64,000 nucleotides of DNA from Thermanaerothrix solaris (GTDB lineage: Bacteria; Chloroflexota; Anaerolineae; Anaerolineales; Anaerolineaceae), in the NCBI RefSeq assembly GCF_032334255.1, contig NZ_JAUHMF010000002.1:186001-250000 (forward strand), read 5' to 3'. The notes beneath the pieces are model-generated. The model did no database searches. It was not told the origin of the DNA and saw nothing but the letters and a program-made list of their open reading frames with translations. Shown here piece after piece: positions 33,751-42,310 of this stretch. Position 1 is the stretch's first letter, and every line of letters begins with the position of its first letter. The position numbers and the translations under genes are program-made.

Positions 33751-34492
33751 GATCGGCCTCCGCCAGCAGGGTTGCCAGGTCGAGTTCGCCGGTGTAGAGC
33801 GCGCGTCCGACGATCACCCCGGCCAGCCCGCGCGCGCGGGCCTGGCGCACTTCTTCGATGTGGGTCACTCCGCCGGCCAGGATCACCCGCAGGCGCGGGT
33901 CACGCGCCAGCGCTGCGGCGCTATCCAGGTTGGCGCCGGTGAGCATGCCGTCGCGTTGCACATCGGTAAAAATGACCCAGCGCAGGCCATAATCGGCCAG
34001 GCGCGCCAGCACCTCGGCGGGATCGTAGGGGGCGCTGCGCTGCCAGCCGTGAATCTGCACCTCGCCCTGGCGCAAATCCAGGCTATAGGCGATGCGCTCG
34101 GCACCCCAGCGGGCGATCGCCGCTGCCAGGGTCTGTGGCTGCTGGATGGCCAGCGTGCCCAGGATGACGCGGTGGACGCCCATCCGCAGCAGGTGCGCGA
34201 TGGCTTCCATCGAACGCACGCCGCCCCCGACCTGAATGTGGGCGTTGAACTCAGACGTGATTTCCAGGATCTGGGCGATGGCAGTCTCATTGGCGCGGGC
34301 CGCCTTTTCCTCGCCCAGGGCGCCATCCAGGTTAATCACGTGCAGCCAGCGCGCGCCGGCGGAGAGGAAGCGGTAGGCTACCTCGGCCGGGTCGGTGCTG
34401 AAGACCGTTTCGCGGTTGGGGTCGCCCTCCTGCAGGCGCACCACCCGCCCCTGGCGCAAGTCAATAGCAGGAAAAATGATAAAGTCGTCCAT
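33740..34492 (-). CDS. hisA: Phosphoribosylformimino-AICAR-phosphate isomerase
   Basis: The 250-residue barrel isomerase starts FIIFPAIDLRQGRVVRLQEGD, with catalytic aspartates in AIDLRQG and VIFTDVQRDG and phosphate loops VGGGVRS and LAGGVTH. It opens the ribose of ProFAR in the fourth part of the pathway. It lies 12 bases after hisH and overlaps hisF. No sign of the bifunctional PriA form is visible from neighbours, and no trp gene is in the window. Confidence 0.96.
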   Translation of the reverse strand: MDDFIIFPAIDLRQGRVVRLQEGDPNRETVFSTDPAEVAYRFLSAGARWLHVINLDGALGEEKAARANETAIAQILEITSEFNAHIQVGGGVRSMEAIAHLLRMGVHRVILGTLAIQQPQTLAAAIARWGAERIAYSLDLRQGEVQIHGWQRSAPYDPAEVLARLADYGLRWVIFTDVQRDGMLTGANLDSAAALARDPRLRVILAGGVTHIEEVRQARARGLAGVIVGRALYTGELDLATLLAEADHAG

Positions 34493-34504
34493 CCGACACC
34501 TCGC

Positions 34505-35125
34505 TCACAAGGTCAAAAAATTGCGCAGCAGGCGCTCACCCACGGCCTGGCTCTTTTCGGGGTGGAACTGCACACCGCAGACGTTCTCCCACGCCACTGC
34601 GCTGGCAAAATCCACACCGTAATCGGTCAGCGCCAGTACGGCGCGCGGGTCATCCACCTGACAGTAATACCCATGGTTGAAATACACGTAGTCGCCCGGG
34701 CGCAGCCCAGCGAAGAGGGGGGAATCGCGCTGCGGCCAGAGTTGATTCCAGCCGGTGTGGGGCACTTTGTAAGCGGGGGGTAAATCGAAGCGCACCACCC
34801 GCCCGGGCAGGATGCCCAGCCCGGCATGCACGCCCATTTCTTCGCTCACCTCCAGCAGCGCCTGCATACCCACGCAAATGCCCAGCAGGGGGCGGCCGGC
34901 GGCGATGACCTCATGAAGGGCTTCCACCAGGTTGCGTTCGCGCAGGCCACGCATGAATTCACCGAACGCACCCACCCCCGGCAGGATCACGCGCGACGCC
35001 CGCCGCACCACCTCGGGATCGGGGGTCAGGGTGACATCGGCACCGGTCTTGCGCAGGGCTGCCACCACCGAGCGCAGGTTGCCGGTGCCGGCGTCTACAA
35101 CCGTGACCGCTACCGCCTCAGACAT
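34505..35125 (-). CDS. hisH: Imidazole glycerol phosphate synthase, glutaminase subunit
   Basis: The start is taken at the ATG at 35125 (MSEAVAVTVVDAGTGNLRSV, 206 residues); the longer frame lies inside hisB. It is a class I glutamine amidotransferase, with nucleophile cysteine in LLGICVGMQALLE and the H/E pair in GVQFHPEKS. It supplies ammonia to HisF. The start overlaps the end of hisB by 8 bases. Confidence 0.96.
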   Translation of the reverse strand: MSEAVAVTVVDAGTGNLRSVVAALRKTGADVTLTPDPEVVRRASRVILPGVGAFGEFMRGLRERNLVEALHEVIAAGRPLLGICVGMQALLEVSEEMGVHAGLGILPGRVVRFDLPPAYKVPHTGWNQLWPQRDSPLFAGLRPGDYVYFNHGYYCQVDDPRAVLALTDYGVDFASAVAWENVCGVQFHPEKSQAVGERLLRNFLTL

Positions 35126-35744
35126 CCAGCGCCCCCTTGGTCGAAGGAATTTCCCCCTGGCGGCGCGGTTCGAGGCGGGTAGCGGCGCACAGGGCGCGCC
35201 CCAGGGCTTTGAAGAGGGCTTCGGCCTGGTGATGGTCATCGCGCCCGTAGAAGACGCGGGCGTGCAAGGCACAGCGGGCGCGCTGGGCAAAACTTTCCAG
35301 AAAATGGGCGAACAGGCTGGTGGGGATGTTGCCGAGCAGGGGGGCGTGCCAGCGCACCTGCACCACGGCGTAGGGACGGCCGGAGAAATCCACCACCACC
35401 CGGGCCAGGCTCTCGTCCAGCGGGGCGTAGAAGAAGCCCATGCGGGTCAGGCCGGCGCGCTCGCCCAGGGCGCGGTCAAAAGCATCCCCCAGCGTTAGCG
35501 CCACGTCCTCCAGGGTGTGGTGGACGTCAATATGCAGGTCACCCTGGGCTTCGATGTCCAGGTCGAACAGCCCGTGATAGGCTACTTGTGCCAGCATGTG
35601 ATCCAGAAAGCCGAGGCCGGTCTGAATGCGGTGCTGGCCACGGCCATCCAGGTTCAGCGCCACCCGGATGCGCGTTTCGGCGGTCTCGCGGCGCACCTCG
35701 GCGCGGCGGGGAAGCGGTTCAAGCGGATTGAGGGTCATCGCCAA
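35118..35744 (-). CDS. hisB: Imidazoleglycerol-phosphate dehydratase
   Basis: The 208-residue monofunctional dehydratase has the two manganese-binding histidine clusters: FLDHMLAQVAYHG with DVHHTLEDVALTLG, and CALHARVFYGRDDHHQAEALFKALG. There is no phosphatase domain, so histidinol phosphatase must be encoded elsewhere. It overlaps hisC by 26 bases and hisH by 8. Confidence 0.96.
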   Translation of the reverse strand: MAMTLNPLEPLPRRAEVRRETAETRIRVALNLDGRGQHRIQTGLGFLDHMLAQVAYHGLFDLDIEAQGDLHIDVHHTLEDVALTLGDAFDRALGERAGLTRMGFFYAPLDESLARVVVDFSGRPYAVVQVRWHAPLLGNIPTSLFAHFLESFAQRARCALHARVFYGRDDHHQAEALFKALGRALCAATRLEPRRQGEIPSTKGALDV

Positions 35745-36837
35745 GCCTCCTCAGGGTAGCGATCAGCGCGTCGCTGTGCTCGGGGCGCCCGACGCTGATG
35801 CGAAGGTAATTTTTGAGATAAGGGGTATCGAAGTAGCGCACGAAGATGCCCGCTGCGGCCAGGGCCTCTTTGAGCGCTCGGGCCGGGCGGTCGAGGACGC
35901 GGCAGAGGATGAAATTGGCCTGCGAGGGCAGGGGTTCCAGGTAAGGGATGGTCTGAAGCAGGGTGAAAAGGCGTTCTCGCTCGCGGCGCAGGCGGTCTAC
36001 CCGCTCGGCGAGCCGGTCAAGATCCTCCAACGACGCGATGGCGGCGGCACTGGCGGCGACGTTGACGTTGTAGGGCTGCTTGGCTTTCCACAGGACGGGC
36101 AGCAGCCACGCCGGGAAGACGCCGTAGCCCACGCGCAAACCCGCCAGCCCGGCCCATTTGCTGAACGTGCGCAGGACGACGACGTTCTCGCGCTCCAGGG
36201 GGACGCGCACATTACTGAGCGCCTCGCCCAACCGCCCGCCGCCCTCCGCAAATTCGATATAGGCCTCGTCCAGGACGATCAGGGTCGGCCAGGTGAAGAG
36301 CCGCGCCAGGGTGTCGGGGTCGAGCAGACCGCCATCGGGGTTGTTGGGGCTGGCGAGCAGCACCGCCTTGGGGCGGTAGGTGCTCACGGCCTGCGCCATG
36401 GCCTCCAGGTCGAGGCTGAAATCGGGGCGGCGCGGAATTTCGATCACCTCGCCGCCGTTGAGACGGGCATCGAAGGCGTACATGCCAAAGGTGGGTGGGG
36501 CGATCAGGACGCGCTCGCCTGGGCGCAGCAGGACGCGTAGCAGCAGATCAATCAGTTCGTCCGCACCGGCGCCGGCCAGGATGTGGGCCATGGGCACGCC
36601 GAGGAACTCGGCCAGGGCGGCGCGCAGGGCACGGCTCTCGGGGTCGGGATAGATGTGCGCCCATTCCAGGCGCGCCAGGGCGCTCAGCGCGCGCGGTGAG
36701 GGGCCGTAGGGGTTCTCGTTGGCATCCAGTTTGATGATCTCGTGGGGCGCCCGTCCGTAGCGGGCCGAGAGCACCTCAAACGGCTCGATGGGGGTGTAGG
36801 GGGGCAGGTTTTCCAGATGCGGTGCCGTTTGCATCAC
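35719..36837 (-). CDS. hisC: Histidinol-phosphate aminotransferase
   Basis: The 372-residue PLP-dependent class I/II aminotransferase has LDANENPYGPSPRAL near the N-terminus, AGADELIDLLLRV, SPNNPDGGLL, VLDEAYIEFAEGG, and the PLP lysine in RTFSKWAGLAGLRVGYG. It transfers an amino group to imidazole acetol phosphate. Its start overlaps the hisG stop by four bases (ATGA). Confidence 0.95.
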   Translation of the reverse strand: MMQTAPHLENLPPYTPIEPFEVLSARYGRAPHEIIKLDANENPYGPSPRALSALARLEWAHIYPDPESRALRAALAEFLGVPMAHILAGAGADELIDLLLRVLLRPGERVLIAPPTFGMYAFDARLNGGEVIEIPRRPDFSLDLEAMAQAVSTYRPKAVLLASPNNPDGGLLDPDTLARLFTWPTLIVLDEAYIEFAEGGGRLGEALSNVRVPLERENVVVLRTFSKWAGLAGLRVGYGVFPAWLLPVLWKAKQPYNVNVAASAAAIASLEDLDRLAERVDRLRRERERLFTLLQTIPYLEPLPSQANFILCRVLDRPARALKEALAAAGIFVRYFDTPYLKNYLRISVGRPEHSDALIATLRRLGDDPQSA

Positions 36838-37868
36838 GACCTCCCGGGCAGTATCTCGGGCAGCGGAGGCGGGGTTTCGCCCTCCAGGGCGCGCAGCAGA
36901 GCCATGTAGCGCGGGGGTTCTTCATCGAAGATATAGGTCACCGGGGTCACCACCACGCCACTGCCGCCGATGGCGCGCAGTTGATTGACAGCCTGAAAGA
37001 TCTCATCCTTGCGCACCACCACGTGCACGGCGTACCAATCGCCGTTGCCGCCGGGGGTTATCACCGGGGACAGGGTGGGGCCTTGCAAGCCGCGGATGGT
37101 GCAATGATCGAAGATGCGCTGGGCGACGTCGTGGGGCGATTTGCCGCGCATGTTGGCGAAGACGGAGTAGTTATCGCTGGCGCGCAGGTGGGCTTCGATG
37201 AATTCGAGCAGGTGGCGCGCCAGGCTGCGCGCGGCGGGGTTGCGCTTGAGGGTGGCGAAATTGGCGATGAGCACGGCCTGCGAATCGAGGATGCGCCCGG
37301 CTTCCAGGGGGCGGAGGCGGTTATCGCGCAAGGTCTGGCCCGAAGCGACCAGGTCGCTGATCAGGTCGGCATAGCCAATGGCGGGAGCGGTTTCGAGCGT
37401 CCCTTCCGCTGAGATCAGCGCATGCGGGATGCCGTGGCGCTGGAGAAAGGCGCCGCTCAGGCGCGGGAATTTGGTTGCTACCCGCAGGGGGCGGCCCAGG
37501 GTGGTGGCTTTGCGCGCCAGGTCGTCCAGCGTCCAGACGTCGTCCCACGCCTCGGGAATGGCAAGGTAGAGGCTGCAACCGCCGAAGCGCAGGGCATCAT
37601 GCAGGATCAGCAGGGGCGTGGGCAGGGGTGTCTTTTCCAGCACCATATCCAGCCCGGTGATACCGAAATCCACGCTGCCATCGGCCACGCTGGCGACGAT
37701 ATCGCCGGGGCGCTGGAAGAGGACTTTGAGGTCGGGCAGGGCGGGGAGCAGAGCTTCATACTGGCGCGGGTTGGGTTTGTAGACCGGCAGGCCGCAGGCG
37801 GCGAGGAAGGCCAGGGCATCTTCAGCCAGGCGGCCTTTGGAGGGGAGGGAGATACGAAACGAAGCCAT
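36834..37868 (-). CDS. hisG: ATP phosphoribosyltransferase, long form
   Basis: First and committed step of histidine synthesis. The ATG at 37868 (MASFRISLPSKGRLAEDAL) has GGAG about 9 bases upstream; a GTG five codons earlier is less likely. The 344-residue protein includes the catalytic two-lobed domain (PSKGRLAED, DFGITGLDMVLE, TKFPRLSGAFL) and a C-terminal ACT-like regulatory domain. It should therefore be feedback-inhibited by histidine and need no HisZ. It directly follows the leader-peptide attenuator and opens the order G-C-B-H-A-F-I-E. hisD is absent from the operon. Confidence 0.96.
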   Translation of the reverse strand: MASFRISLPSKGRLAEDALAFLAACGLPVYKPNPRQYEALLPALPDLKVLFQRPGDIVASVADGSVDFGITGLDMVLEKTPLPTPLLILHDALRFGGCSLYLAIPEAWDDVWTLDDLARKATTLGRPLRVATKFPRLSGAFLQRHGIPHALISAEGTLETAPAIGYADLISDLVASGQTLRDNRLRPLEAGRILDSQAVLIANFATLKRNPAARSLARHLLEFIEAHLRASDNYSVFANMRGKSPHDVAQRIFDHCTIRGLQGPTLSPVITPGGNGDWYAVHVVVRKDEIFQAVNQLRAIGGSGVVVTPVTYIFDEEPPRYMALLRALEGETPPPLPEILPGRS

Positions 37869-37893
37869 ACACGGACACTCCACACAGAAATAG

Positions 37894-37923
37894 AAAACTC
37901 CCTCCGCCGATCGGCGGAGGGAG
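37894..37923 (-). terminator. his operon attenuator (leader terminator)
   Basis: A 26-bp perfect palindrome (37898-37923, CTCCCTCCGCCGATC and its complement) is followed on the minus strand by TTTTCTATTT, 25 bases before hisG. A competing pairing exists: GATCGGC plus GAGG just upstream (37968-37955) can pair with GCCGATC and CTCC of the terminator's first arm, forming an antiterminator. Together with the His-rich leader peptide this is a classic attenuator. Confidence 0.8.
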
Positions 37924-37966
37924 GGGGTAACGGGGAGGGGATAGGTGGAACGGACCTCGCTGCCGA

Positions 37967-38023
37967 TCAGGCGGAGGAAGGTGGGTGGAAATGATGATGG
38001 AAGCGGGCCGTTCGCAGGGTCAT
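37967..38023 (-). CDS. hisL: his operon leader peptide
   Basis: An 18-codon frame, MTLRTARFHHHFHPPSSA and stop, lies between the promoter and the attenuator. Four of five consecutive-region codons are histidine (FHHHFH). Ribosome stalling there when charged His-tRNA is scarce would cover the leader and favour the antiterminator. The ATG is only about 4 bases from the predicted transcription start, so it would be translated from a near-leaderless mRNA. It was too short to be found by ordinary ORF calling. Confidence 0.8.
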   Translation of the reverse strand: MTLRTARFHHHFHPPSSA

Positions 38024-38033
38024 GATTGGCCCT

Positions 38034-38062
38034 AGTTTACGTAAATGAGGCGAATTTGTCAA
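38034..38062 (-). promoter_or_regulatory. his operon promoter
   Basis: On the minus strand TTGACA (38062-38057), a 17-base spacer, and TAAACT (38039-38034). The -35 is perfect and the -10 matches four of six positions. It lies just upstream of the leader peptide and downstream of the herA stop. Confidence 0.7.
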
Positions 38063-38163
38063 GGTTGGCGCGTTCTATTGTTAGCGCAACGTAGTAAAGT
38101 CCCCTTTGTGCAACGTTAAAAACGTCCTCCGGTCGGGGTGCATGTATCGCGATGGGCATGGCC

Positions 38164-39879
38164 TTAAAACCCCAACTTCTGCAAACCTTCCTCGATGCTG
38201 AGGTCGGTTTTGCCCAACACCTCGTTCCAGAAGCGCTCATCGTAGCGGCGGCTGCGGATGGGGATGGCCATCGGCATGCCCCAACCCATCACTAGCACCT
38301 CTTCGCGCGGCTGGAGGTGGGTGAGCATCCCACGCAGTTGGTCGCGATCGGCCAGGCCGGAGAGCACGGCGTGGATGTCGCTCTCATCCCCCAGCCAGCC
38401 GCTGATGCGCGTGCCCAACTGCGACATCACCTCATCGTAAATCTGCGAGGGGCGCTGATCCACCACCAGCAGGGTGACGAAGTACTTGCGCATCTCGCGG
38501 GCGATGGTGCTGAACGTCGTCTGCGCCGCCAAATCGCGGTTGAGCAGTTTGTGCGCCTCTTCCAGCACGATCACCAGCGGGCGCGGGGGCGGGTTCTTGC
38601 TTTTATCCGCGCGGTAGGCCTCGGTCTTCCTCACCCATGCCTCGCGGATATGGCGGGTGAGCACGTTGGTCACCAGCAGGTAATCCAGGTCGCTCTCGAA
38701 CTTACCGAACGAGAGCACCACATGCTGACCGGCTTCCAGGGATTTGATGACCTGCTGGATGGTCGCGCCTTCGGGCGGATCGGGGAGGATATAGGGCTTT
38801 TCGAAGAGGCGGCGCAGTTTGTTATGCAGGCCCTCGGCGGCCATCACGTTGGTGCCGACCGAATTGGCCCAATAGGCCACGCTGTTAGGTGCCGGCACCT
38901 TTTTGCCGTTCTCATCGGTTTCTTCGGCGCCGACTTCCATCTGACGGAACTCGTGGAACCAGCGATCACCGAAGGACTGCACCAGCGCTGCCAGGGTGGT
39001 GGGAGTGGTCTCTTTGAGGTTGAGTTCGCGCGTCAGCATCTCGATGTCCTCGGGCTCCAGGTCGCGCTCGGCCAGGACGAGGTTGAAGTCGGGCGTACGA
39101 CCATGGATGCGGGTATCCTGGCCCAAGCCGACCACGCGCACCTTGGCCGGGAACTTGGTGCGCAGGCCGATCACCGGCTCGCGCGTATCCGAGGCAATAT
39201 CGTCGTAGCCGTATTCGTTATGCATGTCGAAGACGAGCACCGACGCCTGATCGTATTTGATCAGGCCAGCCAGGATCATGCGGGTGAGGAAGGATTTGCC
39301 GGTGCCGGTGGCGCCGAAGATGCCCGCCGAACGCTGGACGAACTTCTCCAGGTCAATCGGGATGGGGTGTCCCTGCTCGCGGGTGTAGCCGAGGACGAAG
39401 TTGCGTTCGCTTGGCTCCCCGAAGATCTCGGCCACGTCGCCGGCGCCGGCCAGGCGCACCGTGGCGTGGTGCAGGGGGACGGTGCGCACGCTCATGATGC
39501 GCCCGCCCTCGGGGTGTTCGCTCCTCCAGGCCTCGTAGTCGGGCGTGCCCGGCTCCGGGCCGATCTCAGCCATGAGTTTGGGCAGAACCTCCAAGTTGGT
39601 ATAGAGGGTTTGGCCGTGGAGCAGATCCACCAGTCCGCGCGGCAGGCGTGCTTCTGAGGGCTCATCGGCAAAACGCGGATCGGTGGCGCCGAGTTGCAGA
39701 TCCACGACGGTGCCGTAGAACTGCCAGTTGCCGGAGCGGATGGTGACGAAACTGCCCTCCTGGATGGTTTGCGGCGGGACGGTCAGGCGCACGCGCAGGG
39801 TGCTCTGCAAACTCCCGCCCACCACGTAGCCGATGGGTTGGCCTTCGGGGTCTGAAACGGTCAGCGGTTGGGTTGCCAT
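38164..39879 (-). CDS. herA: HerA-like hexameric DNA translocase/ATPase
   Basis: This 571-residue protein has an N-terminal beta-barrel (HAS-barrel, about 1-90), then a FtsK/HerA-type ATPase with Walker A GATGTGKS (189-196), the HerA-typical FDMHNEYGYDD, and Walker B LVIVLEEAH (435-443), followed by a sensor region VVDQRPSQI. HerA pumps DNA and works with the nuclease NurA, encoded two genes upstream, in processing of DNA ends. The pair is characteristic of archaea and occurs in some bacteria. The small gene between them overlaps neither. Defence-type HerA systems (with SIR2 or other effectors) are an alternative, but no such effector is seen. Confidence 0.88.
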   Translation of the reverse strand: MATQPLTVSDPEGQPIGYVVGGSLQSTLRVRLTVPPQTIQEGSFVTIRSGNWQFYGTVVDLQLGATDPRFADEPSEARLPRGLVDLLHGQTLYTNLEVLPKLMAEIGPEPGTPDYEAWRSEHPEGGRIMSVRTVPLHHATVRLAGAGDVAEIFGEPSERNFVLGYTREQGHPIPIDLEKFVQRSAGIFGATGTGKSFLTRMILAGLIKYDQASVLVFDMHNEYGYDDIASDTREPVIGLRTKFPAKVRVVGLGQDTRIHGRTPDFNLVLAERDLEPEDIEMLTRELNLKETTPTTLAALVQSFGDRWFHEFRQMEVGAEETDENGKKVPAPNSVAYWANSVGTNVMAAEGLHNKLRRLFEKPYILPDPPEGATIQQVIKSLEAGQHVVLSFGKFESDLDYLLVTNVLTRHIREAWVRKTEAYRADKSKNPPPRPLVIVLEEAHKLLNRDLAAQTTFSTIAREMRKYFVTLLVVDQRPSQIYDEVMSQLGTRISGWLGDESDIHAVLSGLADRDQLRGMLTHLQPREEVLVMGWGMPMAIPIRSRRYDERFWNEVLGKTDLSIEEGLQKLGF

Positions 39880-39891
39880 GGTGGGTCCTCC

Positions 39892-40524
39892 CTATAAATC
39901 CAGTTCGGTATCGGCGAGGGCGCTGAGCACGGTGGCCAGGGTGGCGTAATCGTCGCGCAGCAGGGTGATCAGTTCGCGCGCTGCCTCGCGCGCCCAATGG
40001 GGGTTGCCACCCTGGGCGTGGCAGGCCTGCGCTTGCTGCAGGTGCGCCGCCACCACCTCGGCCAGGGGCTGATCTGTGGCGCGCAGCAGATGGCGGAAGT
40101 AGCCAAAGCGCCCGTGAGCGGTGAAACGGCGCACTTCGGCGGGGGTGCAGGTATAAAGCACGTGTAGCACCAGCGGCGGGCGCGGCGGCAAGAGGTGGCT
40201 GAGGCGGCCGTTGTGCTCGTAACCGACAAAAAGCACGCCGATCTCCAACGGCAGGTTGCGGTTGTATTGATTATCCAGGATCACGCTGGGGTCGAGGTTG
40301 GGACTGATCACCACCTGGCGCGTCAGCCCATCATCGAAGACCTGGATGTCGGCGACCACGCCGTAAACCTGGTAGGTATCATCCACGGGCAGGCGCACCA
40401 GGCTGCCCAGCGGCGGCAGGTGGGGCTGGCCGGCGCGGCAGCCGACCACGCAGCGGGTGGTGTCGGCGCGCAGCATGCGCCCGATTTCAAGGGGGGTTGA
40501 GGAGGTAAGGGGTTGATCCGTCAT
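39892..40524 (-). CDS. HerA/NurA-associated protein, HAS-barrel-like N-terminus
   Basis: This 210-residue protein lies 12 bases before herA. Residues about 10-80 (IGRMLRADTTRCVVGCRAG, then VYGVVADIQVFDDG) resemble the HAS-barrel at the start of HerA, where GxVxGxxxx and YGxVxD segments also occur. The rest is helical with two cysteines in a VLYTCTPAEVRRF segment. No enzymatic motif is visible. It probably joins or regulates the HerA-NurA complex. Function is inferred from context. Confidence 0.6.
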   Translation of the reverse strand: MTDQPLTSSTPLEIGRMLRADTTRCVVGCRAGQPHLPPLGSLVRLPVDDTYQVYGVVADIQVFDDGLTRQVVISPNLDPSVILDNQYNRNLPLEIGVLFVGYEHNGRLSHLLPPRPPLVLHVLYTCTPAEVRRFTAHGRFGYFRHLLRATDQPLAEVVAAHLQQAQACHAQGGNPHWAREAARELITLLRDDYATLATVLSALADTELDL

Positions 40525-40606
40525 GCGTGCACTCCAATTCGCACCAAGGTTCGTTCAAAACAGGGACAGAACACAGGACGATGGATCCATCGAGAGGGCG
40601 GGAGCC

Positions 40607-41803
40607 TTACCGCGCACTGCGCCGGCTGGAGGATTGCAAATCCTGCTTGGCGCGTTGCTTTTCCGATTCCTCGCCCACCACCACGCCCTGGTTCAGCCAT
40701 TCCTGCTCGATCATGGCCGCCACCGCCTGGCGATCCTGGTAGGTGACCACCGCCAATTCGTGGGCGCGGATGAGGGCATAGGGGTAGCGGCGGTTGGGGG
40801 TGATCTGGGTCTGCTGGAGCAGGACACCGTGCAGGATGGTTACCGCGGTCGTATCCACGGCCACCCAATGCGGGATTTCCACCCGCACGACCTTAGGTTG
40901 GCCTGCGAGCCCGACGTTGAGGTAAAAGAAGTGCAGTTCCAACTGCCCCTGCGCGGCCTGGCGGAAGCGCTCGGCGGTGGTGGACTGCAGGCCAAAGAGG
41001 GCCGAGCGTTCACCAGGCTGGAGCAACTGGCCGAAAAGAGCGCGATCGGTGATGCCACGGAGCGGGCGCAGTTGCCCGGCCTGGGCTAACTCGTCCTCAT
41101 CTAACAGGGCCAGTTCCAGCAGGCGCACCACCAGGTCGGCCTGGGGCTTATCCACGTAGCCGGCCGTGATCACGCCCTGGGCGGCCAGGGCGGTCAGCAC
41201 GCGCAGGTAGTCCTGAAAGCGGGCGTGGAATTCGGGATCTTCGCGCGGCTGGCGGTAGAGTTCGAGCGGCCCATCGGTGAGCGTGACCAGCGGGGTGACG
41301 GTTTCATCGCGCAGGCGCTCGAGCAGGGCGCGGCGTTCGCGCAGGTCGCGCTCCAGGGCAATGCGTTCCTCGCCAATCGTGCCCAGGTCGTCGTAGAGAT
41401 CCTGGTTGAGCAGCACCTCGCTCTGGATGAGTTCCTGGGGCGGGCGGTGGTGCCCCAGGTCGTAGCCGAAGAGGCCGATGTTGATCAGCCCGAAGGGGAT
41501 GCGATCGTGGTGGTTGGGGTTGGCGTTGGAGCCATCTGCCGCCAGCAGCAGCCCCTGGGTGGGGGCGGGCGGGGCGGGGACGCGGGTGGTCAGCGCCTCT
41601 TGCCCGGGGCGGGCGCACCGCAGAGAGGGGTTGTAGCGCAAGGCCTGCTCCACGCGTCGGCCCAGGTCGGGCAGACGGTCGGCCCAGGTTTGGAGCGTCT
41701 CCCAGGCGCGGTTGAACTCATCGCGCAGACGGGCTTGCTCGCGCTGCGCCTCCCCGGCGGCTTGCTGAATTTGCCGATGCACTTCGACGAAATTGATGGT
41801 CAT
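40607..41803 (-). CDS. nurA: NurA-domain nuclease
   Basis: The 398-residue protein has the NurA active-site pattern: LLLAADGSN (D90) in the first strand, LVTLTDGPLEL (D177) in the next, VITAGYVDKPQA (D218), and a late acidic segment HWVAVDTTAV. NurA is a manganese-dependent 5'-3' exonuclease and endonuclease that resects DNA with HerA. A helical N-terminal region (1-80) may form a dimer or HerA-binding part. It starts the nurA-HAS-herA run. The about 80-base gap to the next gene shows no terminator. Confidence 0.82.
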   Translation of the reverse strand: MTINFVEVHRQIQQAAGEAQREQARLRDEFNRAWETLQTWADRLPDLGRRVEQALRYNPSLRCARPGQEALTTRVPAPPAPTQGLLLAADGSNANPNHHDRIPFGLINIGLFGYDLGHHRPPQELIQSEVLLNQDLYDDLGTIGEERIALERDLRERRALLERLRDETVTPLVTLTDGPLELYRQPREDPEFHARFQDYLRVLTALAAQGVITAGYVDKPQADLVVRLLELALLDEDELAQAGQLRPLRGITDRALFGQLLQPGERSALFGLQSTTAERFRQAAQGQLELHFFYLNVGLAGQPKVVRVEIPHWVAVDTTAVTILHGVLLQQTQITPNRRYPYALIRAHELAVVTYQDRQAVAAMIEQEWLNQGVVVGEESEKQRAKQDLQSSSRRSAR

Positions 41804-41907
41804 GCCATCTCACCCCTTGAACATTTGTACTAATTTTAATCGCTCGTTGAGAAAATGAAAAGCGCGATAACCTTAAAAAATCGCCCTTTCTTTCCCTATC
41901 CGGCGCG

Positions 41908-41916
41908 TGCTATAAT
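41908..41916 (+). promoter_or_regulatory. Extended -10 promoter for the TatB-like gene
   Basis: TGCTATAAT matches the extended -10 consensus exactly and lies 24 bases before the ATG at 41940. No -35 match is evident. Confidence 0.55.
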
Positions 41917-41939
41917 GAAGCCGACACGCGTAGGGCTGT

Positions 41940-42293
41940 ATGGAAATTTTCAATGTAGGCATCCTGGAATTAACCCTGATCCTGCTGCTGGCGTTCATCC
42001 TGCTCGGCCCGCAGGGGATGATCAAAACCGCGCGCGACCTGGGGCGGCTGATGCGGAAAATCCTGCACTCCCCGCTGTGGGCTTCCCTGCGCCAGGTCGA
42101 GCGCGAGGTACGCGAGGTGCCGACCCGCCTGATCCGCGAGGCCGGCCTGGAAGAGTTGGAACAGGAACTCCAGCGCCCCAGCGAGAGCATCCTTCCCCCC
42201 ACCGCCCCCCGCCCTGCGCCACCGGTGACACCGCCGCCACCGCCGGCGGACGAGCCCCCCTCATCCCGCGGCAACGGCAAAACCGCCACCTGA
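41940..42293 (+). CDS. TatB-like Tat translocase component
   Basis: The 117-residue protein begins with a short hydrophobic helix (LELTLILLLAFILLGPQG), the usual hinge with glycine/proline, then an amphipathic helix (MIKTARDLGRLMRKI) and a proline-rich tail. The E-L-x5-L-x6-G-P pattern is that of TatA/TatB proteins; the longer amphipathic part suggests TatB. With tatA and tatC convergent next to it, the window holds a full Tat system that exports folded proteins, for instance cofactor-containing enzymes. It is on the opposite strand from tatA/tatC, so it is transcribed separately. Confidence 0.8.
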   Translation: MEIFNVGILELTLILLLAFILLGPQGMIKTARDLGRLMRKILHSPLWASLRQVEREVREVPTRLIREAGLEELEQELQRPSESILPPTAPRPAPPVTPPPPPADEPPSSRGNGKTAT

Positions 42294-42310
42294 TCGCCTT
42301 GCGGCGCGGC

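Noticed and set aside
35626..36540. 304-codon plus-strand frame across hisB/hisC
   Set aside because: It is antisense to overlapping his genes with strong family motifs.
37944..37955. GGTGGAACGGAC, resembling the T-box core, upstream of hisG
   Set aside because: It is on the plus strand, pointing away from hisG, and the rest of a T-box is missing. The His-rich leader peptide and terminator explain control on the correct strand.
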